Source: Pigoraptor vietnamica | Taxonomy: Eukaryota > Opisthokonta > Filasterea | DNA length: 25,550 bases | Reading direction: 5' to 3' | NCBI GenBank assembly: GCA_943704525.1 | Contig: CALSCQ010002824.1 | Coordinates: 1-25,550 of the forward strand | In this document: positions 1 to 15,690 of the stretch, piece by piece | Numbering within the stretch: the first letter of the stretch is position 1 | Layout: each line of letters starts with the position of its first letter | The notes under the pieces: model-generated | The model's database searches: none | Told to the model about the DNA's origin: nothing | What the model saw: the letters and a program-made list of their open reading frames with translations, nothing else | Program-made: the position numbers and the translations under genes

Positions 1-158
1 GGGGGGGATGAAGAAATAGGGGAGGTAATGGCGAGAGGGGAGTGTAAGCGAATCGTCAAAAAAGAGAGAGGCGGTGCCGTGTGTGGCGGAATGCAAGACA
101 TCGTTTGTGACGCACCGGCCCATTCGCAACCGACTTGATCAATGCAATGCAAGCTCAC
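1..158 (-). other. Intron of CDC16 at window edge
   Basis: The donor GTGAGC lies at 158-153, right after the codon pieces for a Gly that should open the conserved GCHLP segment of APC6. No acceptor followed by APC6-like coding sequence was seen, so the next exon is left of the window. The first seven bases are G. Confidence 0.6.
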
Positions 159-742
159 CCGCTGAGCGACCGTGACGCGGCACTGTACGCCGCGATGGCT
201 TGGTCGTGTTCCCCTTCGAGCGCAAAGCTGTGCCCGTAGCCAATCCACGCCGCACTGAACCGCGGGTTCATCGACGTCGCCTTGCTGCGCGCACGCAGAA
301 CGCACAATATGCGGCCCGTTAGCTCAAATCATAGGCGCATGTCCTTCTCCTCCATCGCATGCAAAATGCAAAGGGAGAGAAGTCCGAACGGCGATGTAAC
401 AAAGAGGTAGAGAAAGAAAAAGACGATTTCAGTTCCACTTGACTCTGAAGAACTCACGCAAAGTATCGCCGGGCGTGGACGTTGTTGCCGCACAGGAGGT
501 AGTAGGCGCCCACGGCGTACCACGCGGTCGCGGCATCGGGATCGATGTCGACGAGCTTGTGCGCGAGGGTGAAGAGCTCGGTCGTCAGGGAGAGTTCCAC
601 GAGGCACGTGATATGGAGGATGAGGGCCGTCGAGTGGTGCGAGTCCCGCGCAAGAATGCTGCGTGGGCCGCAGCAAACACATGTGTTAGCAAGGAGAAAG
701 GTGGCAGTGGTGTGTGTGTGTGTATGTGTGTGTGTGCGTGTG

Positions 743-817
<75 letters not shown>

Positions 818-2237
818 GTGTGTATGTGTGTGTGTGCGTGTGGTGAGAGCTTCAAGACCCACGCGGACGTAAGCGCGTGGCTCTTCTTGAAATCGCCCTT
901 GTAATAGTACGAATCCGCCAGCGACGCGCGCACATCGACGCTGTTCCCAAGCCTTTCCACCGGCGGCATCGTCGTCTCTGGACTTGCCTTGCCGTACTTC
1001 TTCGTGTGTCCCAAGTACAAAAACGCGACGCAAGCGGCGTCCTCCTTGGACGCCGACCCAAGGGGAAGAGACGCAACCAGCGCATCCTCTGTGCGCGTGC
1101 GCACGAAAGGAGTAAGGCATACGGCACGGAATTGATATGCGGCACACAATGCACAACTCACCGTCCGCTTCTCTCAATAAATGAGACGATGTTAGTCGTT
1201 CGAGCGCCTGAGAGTCAACGAGTGGCACATGTGTTACACATGCGCAACCCACACATTACAAAAAGACTATTGTGCGCACGGGCTGTTACACACCTCGGCG
1301 CAGTAAGGATCAGCGCGCAAAGCCTCGCTGTAACACGCGATGGCGCGCTGCTTGTTGTCGACAGATTGCGCGGCAATTCCCCTCAACAGCCACACTTGCG
1401 CCGCGAGGCCTTCGCCGCACAGCTCGCGGTCAACATCCGGGGACGTGCGAAGCGACTCCACTGCCATAGCACGCGAATGAGTTCGGAGGAAGACACGCAT
1501 GGCGAATTTGTGAGGCATAACGAAAAATGTGAGTTTTTCAAGGTGGATTGGGGAGTCGGTAATGTCATGCACAGATGTTACGCCGCACACACCGGGACCT
1601 GTGCCAAGGAGACTCGTCGCATCGTCCCATTCCTTGCGTTGGATCTGCGTGCGGACAAGCGCGTCCATGTGACTAAGGAAGACGATTATTATCAACGAGC
1701 GACAAACGCCAGGCAAAAGTGTCATCTGAGTACCCAAGACGAGCATTTTCAATGAGACCCATACGCCATGCACCCACGTGACACCGCGCGGCAAGCACGC
1801 GGCAGCTGAGGCTCTTGTCTGTCGCAGCAAACGACTTGAGCGTGTGTATTGCGCGGGCGCTCTGCCCGTTCAGCACGTGACACCGCGCCAGCCGATAGAC
1901 GTCCTGGACGGCACCTGAAAATCGAAGTGGAAAAGACGCACGTGCGTGCATGAGCACAGAAGGTGGCAAATGCAAAGTAAGGAATAGACGAGTGTGGTGT
2001 GCATGGAATGCTCCACATTCACACCCGGTGTGCTGCAAGGCAAGCGACGGAATTTCACGAGAGTACGACGTGAGCGAGTGCATCCCGTAGCACGGCCACT
2101 ACAGACGCACCGTCACTGAGCGCCACAGCTTTCTCGGCCCAATAAGCGGCCGATGCATAGTCGAGATGGACAATGAGACGTTCGCTCTGTGCACGAAAGC
2201 GCGCCGCAATGGACGCCGCCGTCGCTTCCTCCGCCAT
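159..2237 (-). CDS. CDC16: APC/C subunit 6 (CDC16), 5' part, 8 exons
   Basis: TPR scaffold subunit of the anaphase-promoting complex, the ubiquitin ligase that drives mitotic exit. Exons read on the minus strand: 2237-2111, 1914-1778, 1644-1593, 1460-1294, 1207-1162, 1088-863, 658-458, 284-159. All junctions are GT-AG and phases agree throughout, giving 360 codons plus two bases. Landmarks that match animal and plant APC6 in order: [15 protein letters not shown] near the N-terminus, [21 protein letters not shown] joined to [95 protein letters not shown] and [20 protein letters not shown]. The start at 2237 was chosen because the coding region begins just ahead of the first conserved helix. 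The remaining TPRs and C-terminus lie left of the window; 1-158 is intron. The 1461-1592 intron is optional: the frame also stays open through it. Family call is firm; single splice sites are less so. Confidence 0.93.
708..843. repeat. (GT)n microsatellite in a CDC16 intron
   Basis: Imperfect (GT)n with GC and AT interruptions lies inside the intron 659-862. On the gene's sense strand it reads (CA)n and begins about 20 bases after the donor. Confidence 0.95.
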
Positions 2238-2540
2238 TCCAAAGGCTGCGTGCACGCGCAACTCACGATCACCGCGCCAACGCACCCACCAGGGGCATCA
2301 TCGCGTGACAATAGCAAACCGAAAGCACAAGAGAAACAACGCGCCTTCTTCTGCTGAGGCTTCTCCGCTCACGTAATGAAGCAGCGTGCGTTGAGTCGCG
2401 CTGAACGTCGCTCAAAATGACAGCGGCGACATGGCAGAGGTGCTGTTTCAAAATCTCCCGCGCCATGATGAACACCCCGGATTCAAATACATGACGTCAC
2501 GTTCGTGACATCACGGCCCATTGCTCCACACAGCACGCAC

Positions 2541-2590
<50 letters not shown>

Positions 2591-2731
2591 GCGCGCGCGC
2601 CACCCAAAGAGCCTGGCCTACAAAAGTCCTTACGCTTGCGCTTCCCATCTTTGTCGCACATCTGTCTTTCAGAAGCACAACCTCCTCTCCCGGCATTCCA
2701 GGCTCCCTGCCCTTTGAAGGCATCGCGTCGA
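2238..2731. promoter_or_regulatory. Divergent promoter region between CDC16 and DUF4291 gene
   Basis: The 494-bp spacer separates two start codons that point outward. It holds a perfect CRE-type palindrome TGACGTCA at 2492-2499 followed by the related TGACATCA at 2506-2513, then a (CA)n tract at about 2539-2588 running into CGCGCGCGCG. No conserved coding sequence was recognised. Promoter role is inferred from position and the palindrome only. Confidence 0.55.
2538..2600. repeat. (CA)n microsatellite
   Basis: About 25 CA units are followed by five CG units. The tract lies between the CRE-like palindrome and the DUF4291 start codon. Confidence 0.95.
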
Positions 2732-3484
2732 ATGACAGCGTGCGCGCACCTGCACGGGATCGAGTGGGAGACGTACGACCCCGAGCGTCACTGGGCGCGC
2801 GTCCCTCTCGGGCACAGCATCACCGGGCACGTGGCCCTCGTCGACCGCGAAGACTGCGTGGTCGTGTACCAGGCGTACAGCGATGCGATCGCGACCGAGG
2901 CCGTCACGGCCACTCCGCGCCGGCTGTCGGCTGCGAGCGGCTATTCGCTTGGCCGCATGAGCTGGATCAAGCCCAATTTCCTGTGGATGATGTACCGCTG
3001 CGGGTGGACGGTCGAGAAGGACGCAAACCAGCGGCGCGTGCTCGCTTTCTTCCTCCAGAAGGATGCGTTCGTCGATCGAATCCTGCGCCTCGCAGTGCCG
3101 GGCAAATACCCCAGCGAGGACCGACGACACCTGTACTACGCACCGGACGAGCCCCTCCTCGCCCTCTACGAGAGCGTGGACGCGTTCACGCGCGAGATTC
3201 GCTCCGATGACAAGCAAGTGCAGCTGCAGTGGGACCCACACCACGGCCCACGCGGCGCCGTCGTCGAGGGCAAGCGGGCCATCCAGCTCGGGCTGCGGGG
3301 CGACATCCTCACTGCGTTTGCAAACTCCGACCCTTCGCTTGTCAAACGCGTTGAGGACATAACGATGACGGTGCGCGACCAGTACGCGCGGATGCTTGCG
3401 GGCGAGCCGTTCCTCGTGCCGCGCGAGGAGGTCATTCCCATCGACGCGACTGTCGGCAAGCGCATTCAGCTCGACGTGCAGTAG
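2732..3484 (+). CDS. DUF4291 domain protein, single exon
   Basis: Uncharacterised DUF4291 family protein of 250 residues; no biochemical role is known to me. The family core is clear: VVYQAYSDAIA near residue 45, then SWIKPNFLWMMYRCGW around residues 80-95 (the family hallmark is WIKPSFLWMMYRSGW), VLAFFLQKDAFVDRIL, the WDPHHGPRG segment, and RAIQLGLRGDIL followed by VEDIT near the C-terminus. The ATG at 2732 lies just before the first conserved stretch; the frame is also open upstream to 2636, but that stretch has no family resemblance. Unlike most neighbours it has no intron, and the family is best known from bacteria and fungi, so lateral origin is possible. It diverges from CDC16 and converges on the ligase gene. 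Confidence 0.9.
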   Translation: MTACAHLHGIEWETYDPERHWARVPLGHSITGHVALVDREDCVVVYQAYSDAIATEAVTATPRRLSAASGYSLGRMSWIKPNFLWMMYRCGWTVEKDANQRRVLAFFLQKDAFVDRILRLAVPGKYPSEDRRHLYYAPDEPLLALYESVDAFTREIRSDDKQVQLQWDPHHGPRGAVVEGKRAIQLGLRGDILTAFANSDPSLVKRVEDITMTVRDQYARMLAGEPFLVPREEVIPIDATVGKRIQLDVQ

Positions 3485-3819
3485 CGCGAGGGAGGGTCGC
3501 CTGTCAGACGTTGCCCGGGACACTCGCTGGGAGTGTTTGTGTGTGTGACATAAACGACCCACAGTGCCCCACCCGCCCATCGCCGTTCGTTTCGGTGGAG
3601 CAGTGCTGCGATAACTTATTTGCATGCACAATGCACCGCACACCACGCACACTCTTCTGCTCTGTCCATCCTCCCCGGAGAATGCGACGACCGAAATTTC
3701 AATGCCCAAAAACAGACACAGTCGAAACGCAAGCGAACAAACAACGCGCGCGCTTAACAAAAGGCAGAGGGATTGAATGGGAAACAGTCGTAGGGCAAGA
3801 CACGGGACGTGCAAGCAAA
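3485..3819. other. Convergent 3' spacer
   Basis: This is the spacer between the 3' ends of the DUF4291 gene and the ligase gene. It presumably holds both 3' UTRs. No gene, structured repeat or clear RNA was seen. Confidence 0.5.
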
Positions 3820-6996
<3,177 letters not shown>

Positions 6997-7706
6997 CCTC
7001 GCGAGGCAAGTGAACGCAGCGCAGCGCTGGGTTATCAAGTTGAGAGCAACTGGGGAGACAGTATAGGGAACGTGGTGCGTGACAACGGCGGAAGCGATGA
7101 TGGGACGAACGGGTGACCACAGATGCAACAACCGCATTCGAAGTGAGTCTCACGACTGCTGATCGGCTACCGATTATGACGCGACAAGGCGCAATCGCCA
7201 CGGAGGAGGAGAATGGGAGAACCTACGGTCGTTGTGTGTGTGAGTGTGTGCGTGCGTGTGTGTGTGTGTGTGTGAGCGGAGAAAAAGTAAGACAACGGTG
7301 AGTTGGTCTCACTTTTTCGAAAAACAAAAGACAAACACTCGGTTGTAACAGATGGGTCTTCGCATAGTAACACGCGCTAAAATTCAAATTTTCAGAAAAG
7401 GAAGGCTGCGATTCGATTCGGGCGGCACGCCGGCAATTTGTCCCTTCAGTAATCGACACACAAGACGACACCACCGTTTCTAGGCACAACGGGACGACGT
7501 CGCGGGTTTCATTTGCTATTCAGTCTGCTCCATCTCCAGACGCGCTGTGTCTTCCTCTCTTCACAACTCAGAGCTCGTGGGGGGGGGGGCGCGTGGGGCG
7601 GCGGCTGCGCTTCGGCCGTTGACGCGGAATCGTCGCCTCCGCTGGCGCGCTATAGGATTCGCCCATTGCACGAAAAGTGCCTGGAGCGGCCATTTCTTTC
7701 TTCAAG
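6997..7706. promoter_or_regulatory. Divergent promoter region, ligase and unknown gene
   Basis: The 710-bp spacer lies between outward-facing start codons. It contains a short (GT)n at about 7230-7273, a perfect 12-base palindrome TTTTTCGAAAAA at 7313-7324, an A/T-rich patch near 7378-7392 and a G-run at about 7579-7588. No coding sequence was recognised. Regulatory role is inferred from position. Confidence 0.45.
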
Positions 7707-8870
7707 ATGGAGTCGCCGCGCGGCCAGTGCCTGGACCTCTACGGCGATGCGCCCGTGATGACGCACGCGTACTGCGCGCAGTCGCACCCCATCGAATACG
7801 CAGAAATCCTCCGCGAACACACGCGCTCGATGCTCTCCGAACTCCTTCGCAGCATCGACGCAGACCCATTTCCCCTCCTTCGCTGCGTCAAGCGCCGCGA
7901 GATTGAGGAGAACGGCTACGCGCGCACGCTCTTCGCCGAGACAATGTCCATGTTTCGGATCGGAGGGTACGACGTCGACGCCGTCCGCCGTGCCAAGCTG
8001 CTCAAGATAAAGGGGGATCTCGTGCGCGCCTACAACTACGCGAACGAGGACGAAGGACCCCTCGCGGTCGCACAGCAACAGCCAGCGCTGTGCGAGGGTA
8101 CTTACGCAGGGTTGTGCGCCCCAATTGCCCCCACTGTTACCGCCGTTGTCACTGCTCCCACTGGACCAGCGCCTGCGGTTGTCGAGCGCCCTTGCGAGGA
8201 CACGACTATGGCGTGTGTACCGGCGTCGCCCTTGTCTTGCTCTGCCGTCGCAGCCCACGGCTCATCGCCCGTTACAGATGGCCCCAAGAGCGCGGTTCCC
8301 GTCTCTTCCCCCGTGCGCACGCAGCCCGCCGTGCGCTACAACAAGCGGCAAGAGTCCCCTCGCCTCGAGCCCAAGCCCTCTCCGCAAGGTCCGCGGCGCG
8401 TGGGACAGGGCGTCGTCAAGCGCACGCGCCCTTCCGTGCTCGACTTGGGTGCCGTTGCACCTGTCGCAACCGCAAGGGGAGGCGCGCATTCGCCCCTTGG
8501 CAGCGCCGTCGCGCGCGCCATCGCCAGCGTGCAGCGGTCCGTGACGTCGCTCGGCGTCGTGACGCGGCCGCCCGTCGCCGGGCTCGGGTCGCAGGCGCGC
8601 ATTCGTGCTCTGCCCTCTGAGCTCGTGCGCGCGTTCACTCAGCGTGGCAAGGCGTGGGCCACTGCAGCGCCGACTATTGTCATCACACCCCCCACGCCGC
8701 GCGAGGTCGTCGCGCAGGCGAGGAAGCCGTCGCTGAATGTCGTGGCGCGTCCGCCGCTGAGATCGATGCAGATGGCCCGTGCTGAGAAGAAGGCGGCGGC
8801 GAAGGGAAAGGACGAGTTTGTTGGGAGTCCCCACAAGAGCTCGTTCAGCGCGCACACGTACTACGTCTGA
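7707..8870 (+). CDS. Hypothetical protein, single exon, disordered C-terminal half
   Basis: I do not recognise this 387-residue protein. Residues 1-120 look folded and helical (IEYAEILREHTRSMLSELL, KRREIEENGYARTLFAETMS, AVRRAKLLKIKGDLVRAYNY). From about 125 to 330 the chain is rich in Ala, Pro, Ser and Val with several Ser-Pro and Thr-Pro pairs, suggesting a disordered, possibly phosphorylated tail. The end is basic (ARAEKKAAAKGKDEF). The start at 7707 is the first ATG in a frame that stays open, and third-position GC is as high as in neighbouring exons, which supports real coding. No signal peptide or membrane segment was seen. It diverges from the ligase gene. A nuclear or cytoskeletal role would be guesswork. 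Confidence 0.75.
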   Translation: MESPRGQCLDLYGDAPVMTHAYCAQSHPIEYAEILREHTRSMLSELLRSIDADPFPLLRCVKRREIEENGYARTLFAETMSMFRIGGYDVDAVRRAKLLKIKGDLVRAYNYANEDEGPLAVAQQQPALCEGTYAGLCAPIAPTVTAVVTAPTGPAPAVVERPCEDTTMACVPASPLSCSAVAAHGSSPVTDGPKSAVPVSSPVRTQPAVRYNKRQESPRLEPKPSPQGPRRVGQGVVKRTRPSVLDLGAVAPVATARGGAHSPLGSAVARAIASVQRSVTSLGVVTRPPVAGLGSQARIRALPSELVRAFTQRGKAWATAAPTIVITPPTPREVVAQARKPSLNVVARPPLRSMQMARAEKKAAAKGKDEFVGSPHKSSFSAHTYYV

Positions 8871-9416
8871 ATGAAGCGAGGTGCATGGTGGCTGAGTCTT
8901 GCGTTTATTGTTGTTGCCGTCTAGAGTTGCTCACTGGCATCTGAGCCAACGGCCGTTGTGACTCGTTCCTAGCCGCGCGCCCCACCGGTGCCAGTCTGCC
9001 GCACACCCTTGCTGACACAGGACACGCAGCGAGTGCGCCACTTACTGACGACAAACGTCTGATTCCTTTTCCCGTTGAGAGTGACCTGCCATGGTGCACG
9101 GCGATGCCTTCAGTTTGGCTCGCCACTGCTACCGTGACTGCGGGGCAAGCCGGCCGATCGCAGTCTGACGGCCAGGTCACGGGTGGACTGGGGACATCTG
9201 CGTAGTGTGTTGCGATTGGTGGGCTATTCCCGTCCAGACAGAGGAGTCACGCACAGACACACACTCGCACACACACACACGCACACACGCACCGACGCGC
9301 GGCACTATCATGTCGTCAAAGTTCTCGCGAACTGCAGTTAAAACGCGAAAGAGAAGGCGAGGGGAAAGAGGAGAGAGGAGAAAGAGGAGCGGGGCGCACA
9401 GAGCAGGACCAAGAGA
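8871..9416. other. Spacer between unknown gene and GH5 gene
   Basis: About 545 bp with no convincing coding sequence on either strand. The part before 9417 is purine-rich (GAGA and GGAGAAAGAGG runs at 9345-9416), which may belong to the GH5 5' UTR or promoter. A short CA tract lies at 9260-9290. Confidence 0.4.
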
Positions 9417-9841
9417 ATGGTCCTTCGCGTGCACGGCCTTGTCGCCGTGGTGCTTGCGGGCGCTGTTCTCCTCGCCTTTGCATCGTCCGCTTCCGCCGTG
9501 CGCGCCGACCCCATCCCCTCCGGCGAACGCATCCGCGTGGACCCCGCCACGAGGCAGTTCGTTGGCAGCGACGGCCGCACGCGCATCTTCCATGGACTCG
9601 CTCTCGAGTCGTCGACGAGCGATGTTTCGGCCATGACGGACGCGCAGATGGACATTATGGCGTCGCTTGGGCACACGGCGGTGCGCATCGCGTTCCACTG
9701 GCATTTGGTGGAGACAGCGCCGGGCGTTTACAACGAGACGTACATGGACGCGCTCGAATCGCTTGTCGATCGCTTTGCGCAGCGGGGCATCTTTTCGATT
9801 CTTGACATGCACCAGGACAACTGGAGTCCCATGTACTGCGG
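9417..9841 (+). CDS. Secreted GH5 glycosidase (endoglycoceramidase-like), first exon only
   Basis: N-terminal 141 residues of a glycoside hydrolase family 5 enzyme of the endoglycoceramidase type, which cleaves glycan from glycosphingolipids. Residues 1-30 form a signal peptide ([20 protein letters not shown]). Then come [20 protein letters not shown] and [11 protein letters not shown], the first barrel strand region; [20 protein letters not shown]; the [20 protein letters not shown] helix; and [17 protein letters not shown], the HQD motif typical of this subfamily. The exon ends with a strong donor, GTGAGT at 9842, phase 2. Both catalytic glutamates should follow, but no matching exon was found: the next bases are GA/GT arrays and then an opposing gene. 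It is either a truncated gene, a gene with a very long intron, or an assembly join. Confidence 0.85.
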
Positions 9842-10292
<451 letters not shown>

Positions 10293-12073
10293 CTGTGGCG
10301 AGGTGCTCCGCGTTGTGCTGCAGCGCATAGACGAGAATTCCCAGAGATATTGCCCCCGAGATTCCTGTCGAGGGTCCACGCCCGCGTGTTACGTTGTCAG
10401 CAACAGAAGCAATTTCACGTCGAGAGGCTGCCTTATGACACTTGCGAAGGCTATTTCGGAGCCAGCGTTTATGTGTGTGTGCGAGTCTGTGTGCGAGTGT
10501 GTGTGTGTGTGTGCGTGTGTGTGTGCGTGCGTGTGAGTGTGGGTATGTGTTTCTTTGTGTGCGTGCACGTGCGTGCCTGCGTGTGCGTACACCGATGTGT
10601 GTACATGCGTGTGCGCGTACGTGCTATGGGAGTGTGCACTGGCGATAAAACAGACAACTCACCGGCCAAAATCCCACACGCCGCACCCGCGAAAGCGAAT
10701 GCGCGCACACGCCGTCGCAAAATCAGCAGCCGGCAGCGTCCGATTGACCACACGACGACTGACACTAGCACGCACGCGAGCAGAGATAGCGCCTCTGCGA
10801 CGGCGGCGAGAATGGCCAGCGGCCCCGGCACCGAATGCCGCACGAGATAGCCTTCGCTCGACTCTTCGCCCATGCAAACCCAATCGAGCAGCGCAAACGC
10901 GCCCGTGAAGCGCGCGCACGCCTTAGACCACAGGTCAAGCGTTACAGTGAAATCCGTCGCCGCATACCACATGACAGGGGGTTTGGACTGCCAATTTTCA
11001 TATCTGACGTCGATGTACCCGAAGCTGCACGTCGCGACGGGGCTCGCCCTCGGGATCACAGACTTGGCCATCTTCACGTCATGCGCGAAGGGGTTAAAAC
11101 GCGCGCCCGTCACGTTCACATAACCCAATAGATCCGGCCCCGAAGTGACGACGACCACGACAAACAGCGCAAAGGCGGCGGCGGCGAGGACCGCGCACAC
11201 GACGGCGACGACGCCGACAGCGCGCACCGAAAATGGCCCGCTCGCAGGCGGAGTCGCGGGGGCTGGCGACGCGGTCGTCACCAACTCGATCACTGGCGCC
11301 TCTTCCGGGAGCACGTTCTCTGCTGGGCCCTCTTGCTGCACACCGTCTGGACGCTCACCCGGCGCCGCTTCGTGCACGTCTGGACGCTCACCCGGCGCCG
11401 CTTCAGGGCCAACGTCGCGCTCAAACGGTGCGGGTTCCTGCGCGCCCTCAGGAGGACCGGGCGGGGCTCCTGCACGTGCTTCGTCTGCGCTGCCACCCAG
11501 CGCCGTTTGCCAGTCGCGCACGTCTTCAGGCACCCTCAACGCCGTTTCGTGCGCTCCCTCGCGCAAATCCGGCGCCGATTCCACCGTCGGGGCTATGACA
11601 TCGGTCGCGGCATCCGCCGCCGGTTCGTGCGCGTCTGCGCTCACGTCGGGCGCCCCGTGGAGGCCGCTCGCATCTCCGCGCATGCGCACATCTGAGTTCG
11701 GGTTTTCACGCACTTCGGGCGCCGCGTCGCTCTCGTCCTCACGAGCGTGCGAGTCCGCGTTTTCACGCACGTCAGAGGCCGCGTGGACAGCGGCGTCCGC
11801 GTCAGCTCCACTGACACGGGGCATGTGCACGGTTGAGTGTGCGTTTTCGTGGGCGTCCTGCGTCGCGTCGATTTCGCTCGCATCGTGCGTCGCCGCTTCG
11901 TCGTTGCGCGCTTCTTCACGCACGTCCTCCGCTAGCGCTTGGCTCTCATGCCGACCATCGCTTGCTGGTTCAGTCTGCTCAAGCACGTCGTCATCGCGCG
12001 CCTCTTCAGACGCACCCTGCACACTGGCGTCACTCTCTTCCCCCACCCCCGGGGAATCTTCGGACGAGGCCAT
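10293..12073 (-). CDS. Acidic multi-pass membrane protein, claudin-like topology, 3' end missing
   Basis: Exons 12073-10663 and 10364-10293 (both junction phases 1) give 494 codons. Residues 1-280 are acidic, low-complexity and Ala/Glu/Asp-rich, with a loose repeat around DVRE (EDVREEARNDE, SDVRENADSH, PEVRENPNSDV) and a tandem EAAPGERPD pair. Transmembrane segment 1 is about 285-312 (AVGVVAVVCAVLAAAAFALF). An extracellular-type loop follows with Cys residues and a LDLWSKAC motif that weakly recalls the GLWxxC of claudins. Segment 2 is about 414-445 (ILAAVAEALSLLACVLVSVV), and segment 3 is formed across the splice (GAACGILAGISGAISLGILV). A fourth segment expected for this topology is absent; after the donor at 10292 only repeats follow. 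The start could also be the ATG at 12130. Function unknown. Confidence 0.7.
10479..10622. repeat. (GT)n-rich tract in membrane-protein intron
   Basis: Degenerate GTGTGC/GCGT repeats fill the intron 10365-10662. On the sense strand of the gene this is CA-rich. Confidence 0.85.
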
Positions 12074-12849
12074 CTCAGAGACGCACTCACAGAGTTGAAA
12101 CTCTTCGTACACGGCGCTTTTGCTTTGCATGCGCACGCCGGTGTATTTGTCAAATGCAGCGTTCGGCAGTCGGCGCGGCTGGTTTGGTGCAATCACGTGA
12201 TGTCGTTGGAGAAAACAAACATGCAAATTCGAAGCGAGGGCTCGCTGCGGATTACGACCAAAATTCGCTGGGCTCAGGGGTTCAGTACCCCTGGCTGGGC
12301 TGAAGTATTGAGGCGCATCAGCACACGGCACGCATAACGGTCGCCCAGTCGCCTGTGTACATGGGGCCAGGTTCGGCCGGCGTGCGTGTCGGTGGCAGCG
12401 TCTATTTCAGTAGTGGCCCGGTCGGGCGGTAATTGTACGCCTGTATCAGTTCTCAGTGTTTGTAGACTCGGTGCGGTTGCGTTTGTCGTGGCCTATGAAA
12501 AGTACATGTGAAACAGCAAGTTAAGATCTAATGTTACTTTCGTGTTATTGCTAGCCACGACAGAGATTATTGAAAGGGAAATGTTTAGAGAGACGCGCGC
12601 GAACGCAAGGACAAACGCAGCGCAGCGAACGGCAACGGAATGCGGTGGTTATCTCATGTAAAGCGGGGAAGGCCTGCCGGGCCACGCACGCACGAAGGGA
12701 GGAGAAAGGAGCTTCGTCATGTCAGGCGTCGAGCAAGGGCAGTGCGAAATTTTGGGAACGTAATGGAAGATCAAATGGAGAATACACAGGAATGCACACA
12801 AGTGAACACGCAACGCTAAGAGCTGTCCACGGTGTTCAGAAGACGCTTT
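12074..12849. other. Spacer upstream of membrane-protein gene and downstream of ankyrin gene
   Basis: About 775 bp with no recognised gene. It contains an E-box palindrome ATCACGTGAT at 12192-12201 and a perfect hairpin at 12275-12293 (7-bp arms CAGGGGT and ACCCCTG, 5-base loop) flanked by the direct repeat GCTGGGCT. The first 57 bases may be coding if the upstream ATG at 12130 is used. The rest is less GC-rich than neighbouring exons. Confidence 0.45.
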
Positions 12850-14937
<2,088 letters not shown>

Positions 14938-15217
14938 TACAGTCTCCACGGGCAGAGACACCCGTGTGCCTTGGTGGCGAGGGACGGAAGCAAAGTGGAG
15001 TTGGAAAAAGATGCGAGGATGCCGACTGGTGTACGGACGAAAGCGCCAGAAAACAGCCACAACGTCATTCCTCCAGTGTTGAGAGTGTACCGTGGGGGTT
15101 CCGGTTGGTTTAGTTGATGGTGGGAGTTATGATCCCTATGAGTCCCACCGAGAAAGCGCTCAAGTATGCAAGCACGCGTTCACGAACACGCGAAACCAAG
15201 TGCGCTCGAAGAGCACT

Positions 15218-15653
15218 CTACTGCAGCGACAGCTGGGACGGCTTGCGCGGGGAGCGGTTGTTGTTGGAGCTCTGCCGTGTCAGCGAGAGACTGCCGCCAG
15301 ACTCGCTCTGCATGTCCGGCCGCGCACCGTGTCGTCCGTCCGCTAACGAAAGGGTGTGAAGAACACAGGGTATTAGCACGCGCAAAGTTCGCGAAGTAGT
15401 GGAGTGTGAGGGCGAAGCACTTGACAACGCACCGAGCGCAGGCTCGTCGAGGAGGTCGTCGTCGCTTTCCCCGAGCAAGTTGGCGTCCGCGTCGTCACCG
15501 CCCGGAAGAGATCTGTTGTGAACCGCAACGACGAGTCAAGGCATTTGCGAATTTGAAGGGTAGTGAGAAACGTGACACAGACGGATACCCGCACGAAGCA
15601 CGAAAAAAAGCACGAAAGATGCCCGAGTAGACGTGGTCGGCGCACGCACATAA

Positions 15654-15690
<37 letters not shown>

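Noticed and set aside
454-1252. Open frames made of His-Thr or Val-Cys repeats
   Set aside because: They are read-through of (GT)n. The true CDC16 exons end at splice sites on either side of the repeat.
8905-9180. 91-residue minus-strand open frame
   Set aside because: No motif, no splice partner, and it lies in the spacer after the unknown gene; treated as chance.
11145-12098. 317-residue Ser/Ala-rich open frame on the plus strand
   Set aside because: It mirrors the low-complexity acidic region of the minus-strand membrane protein, whose membrane segments and splice phases support the minus strand.
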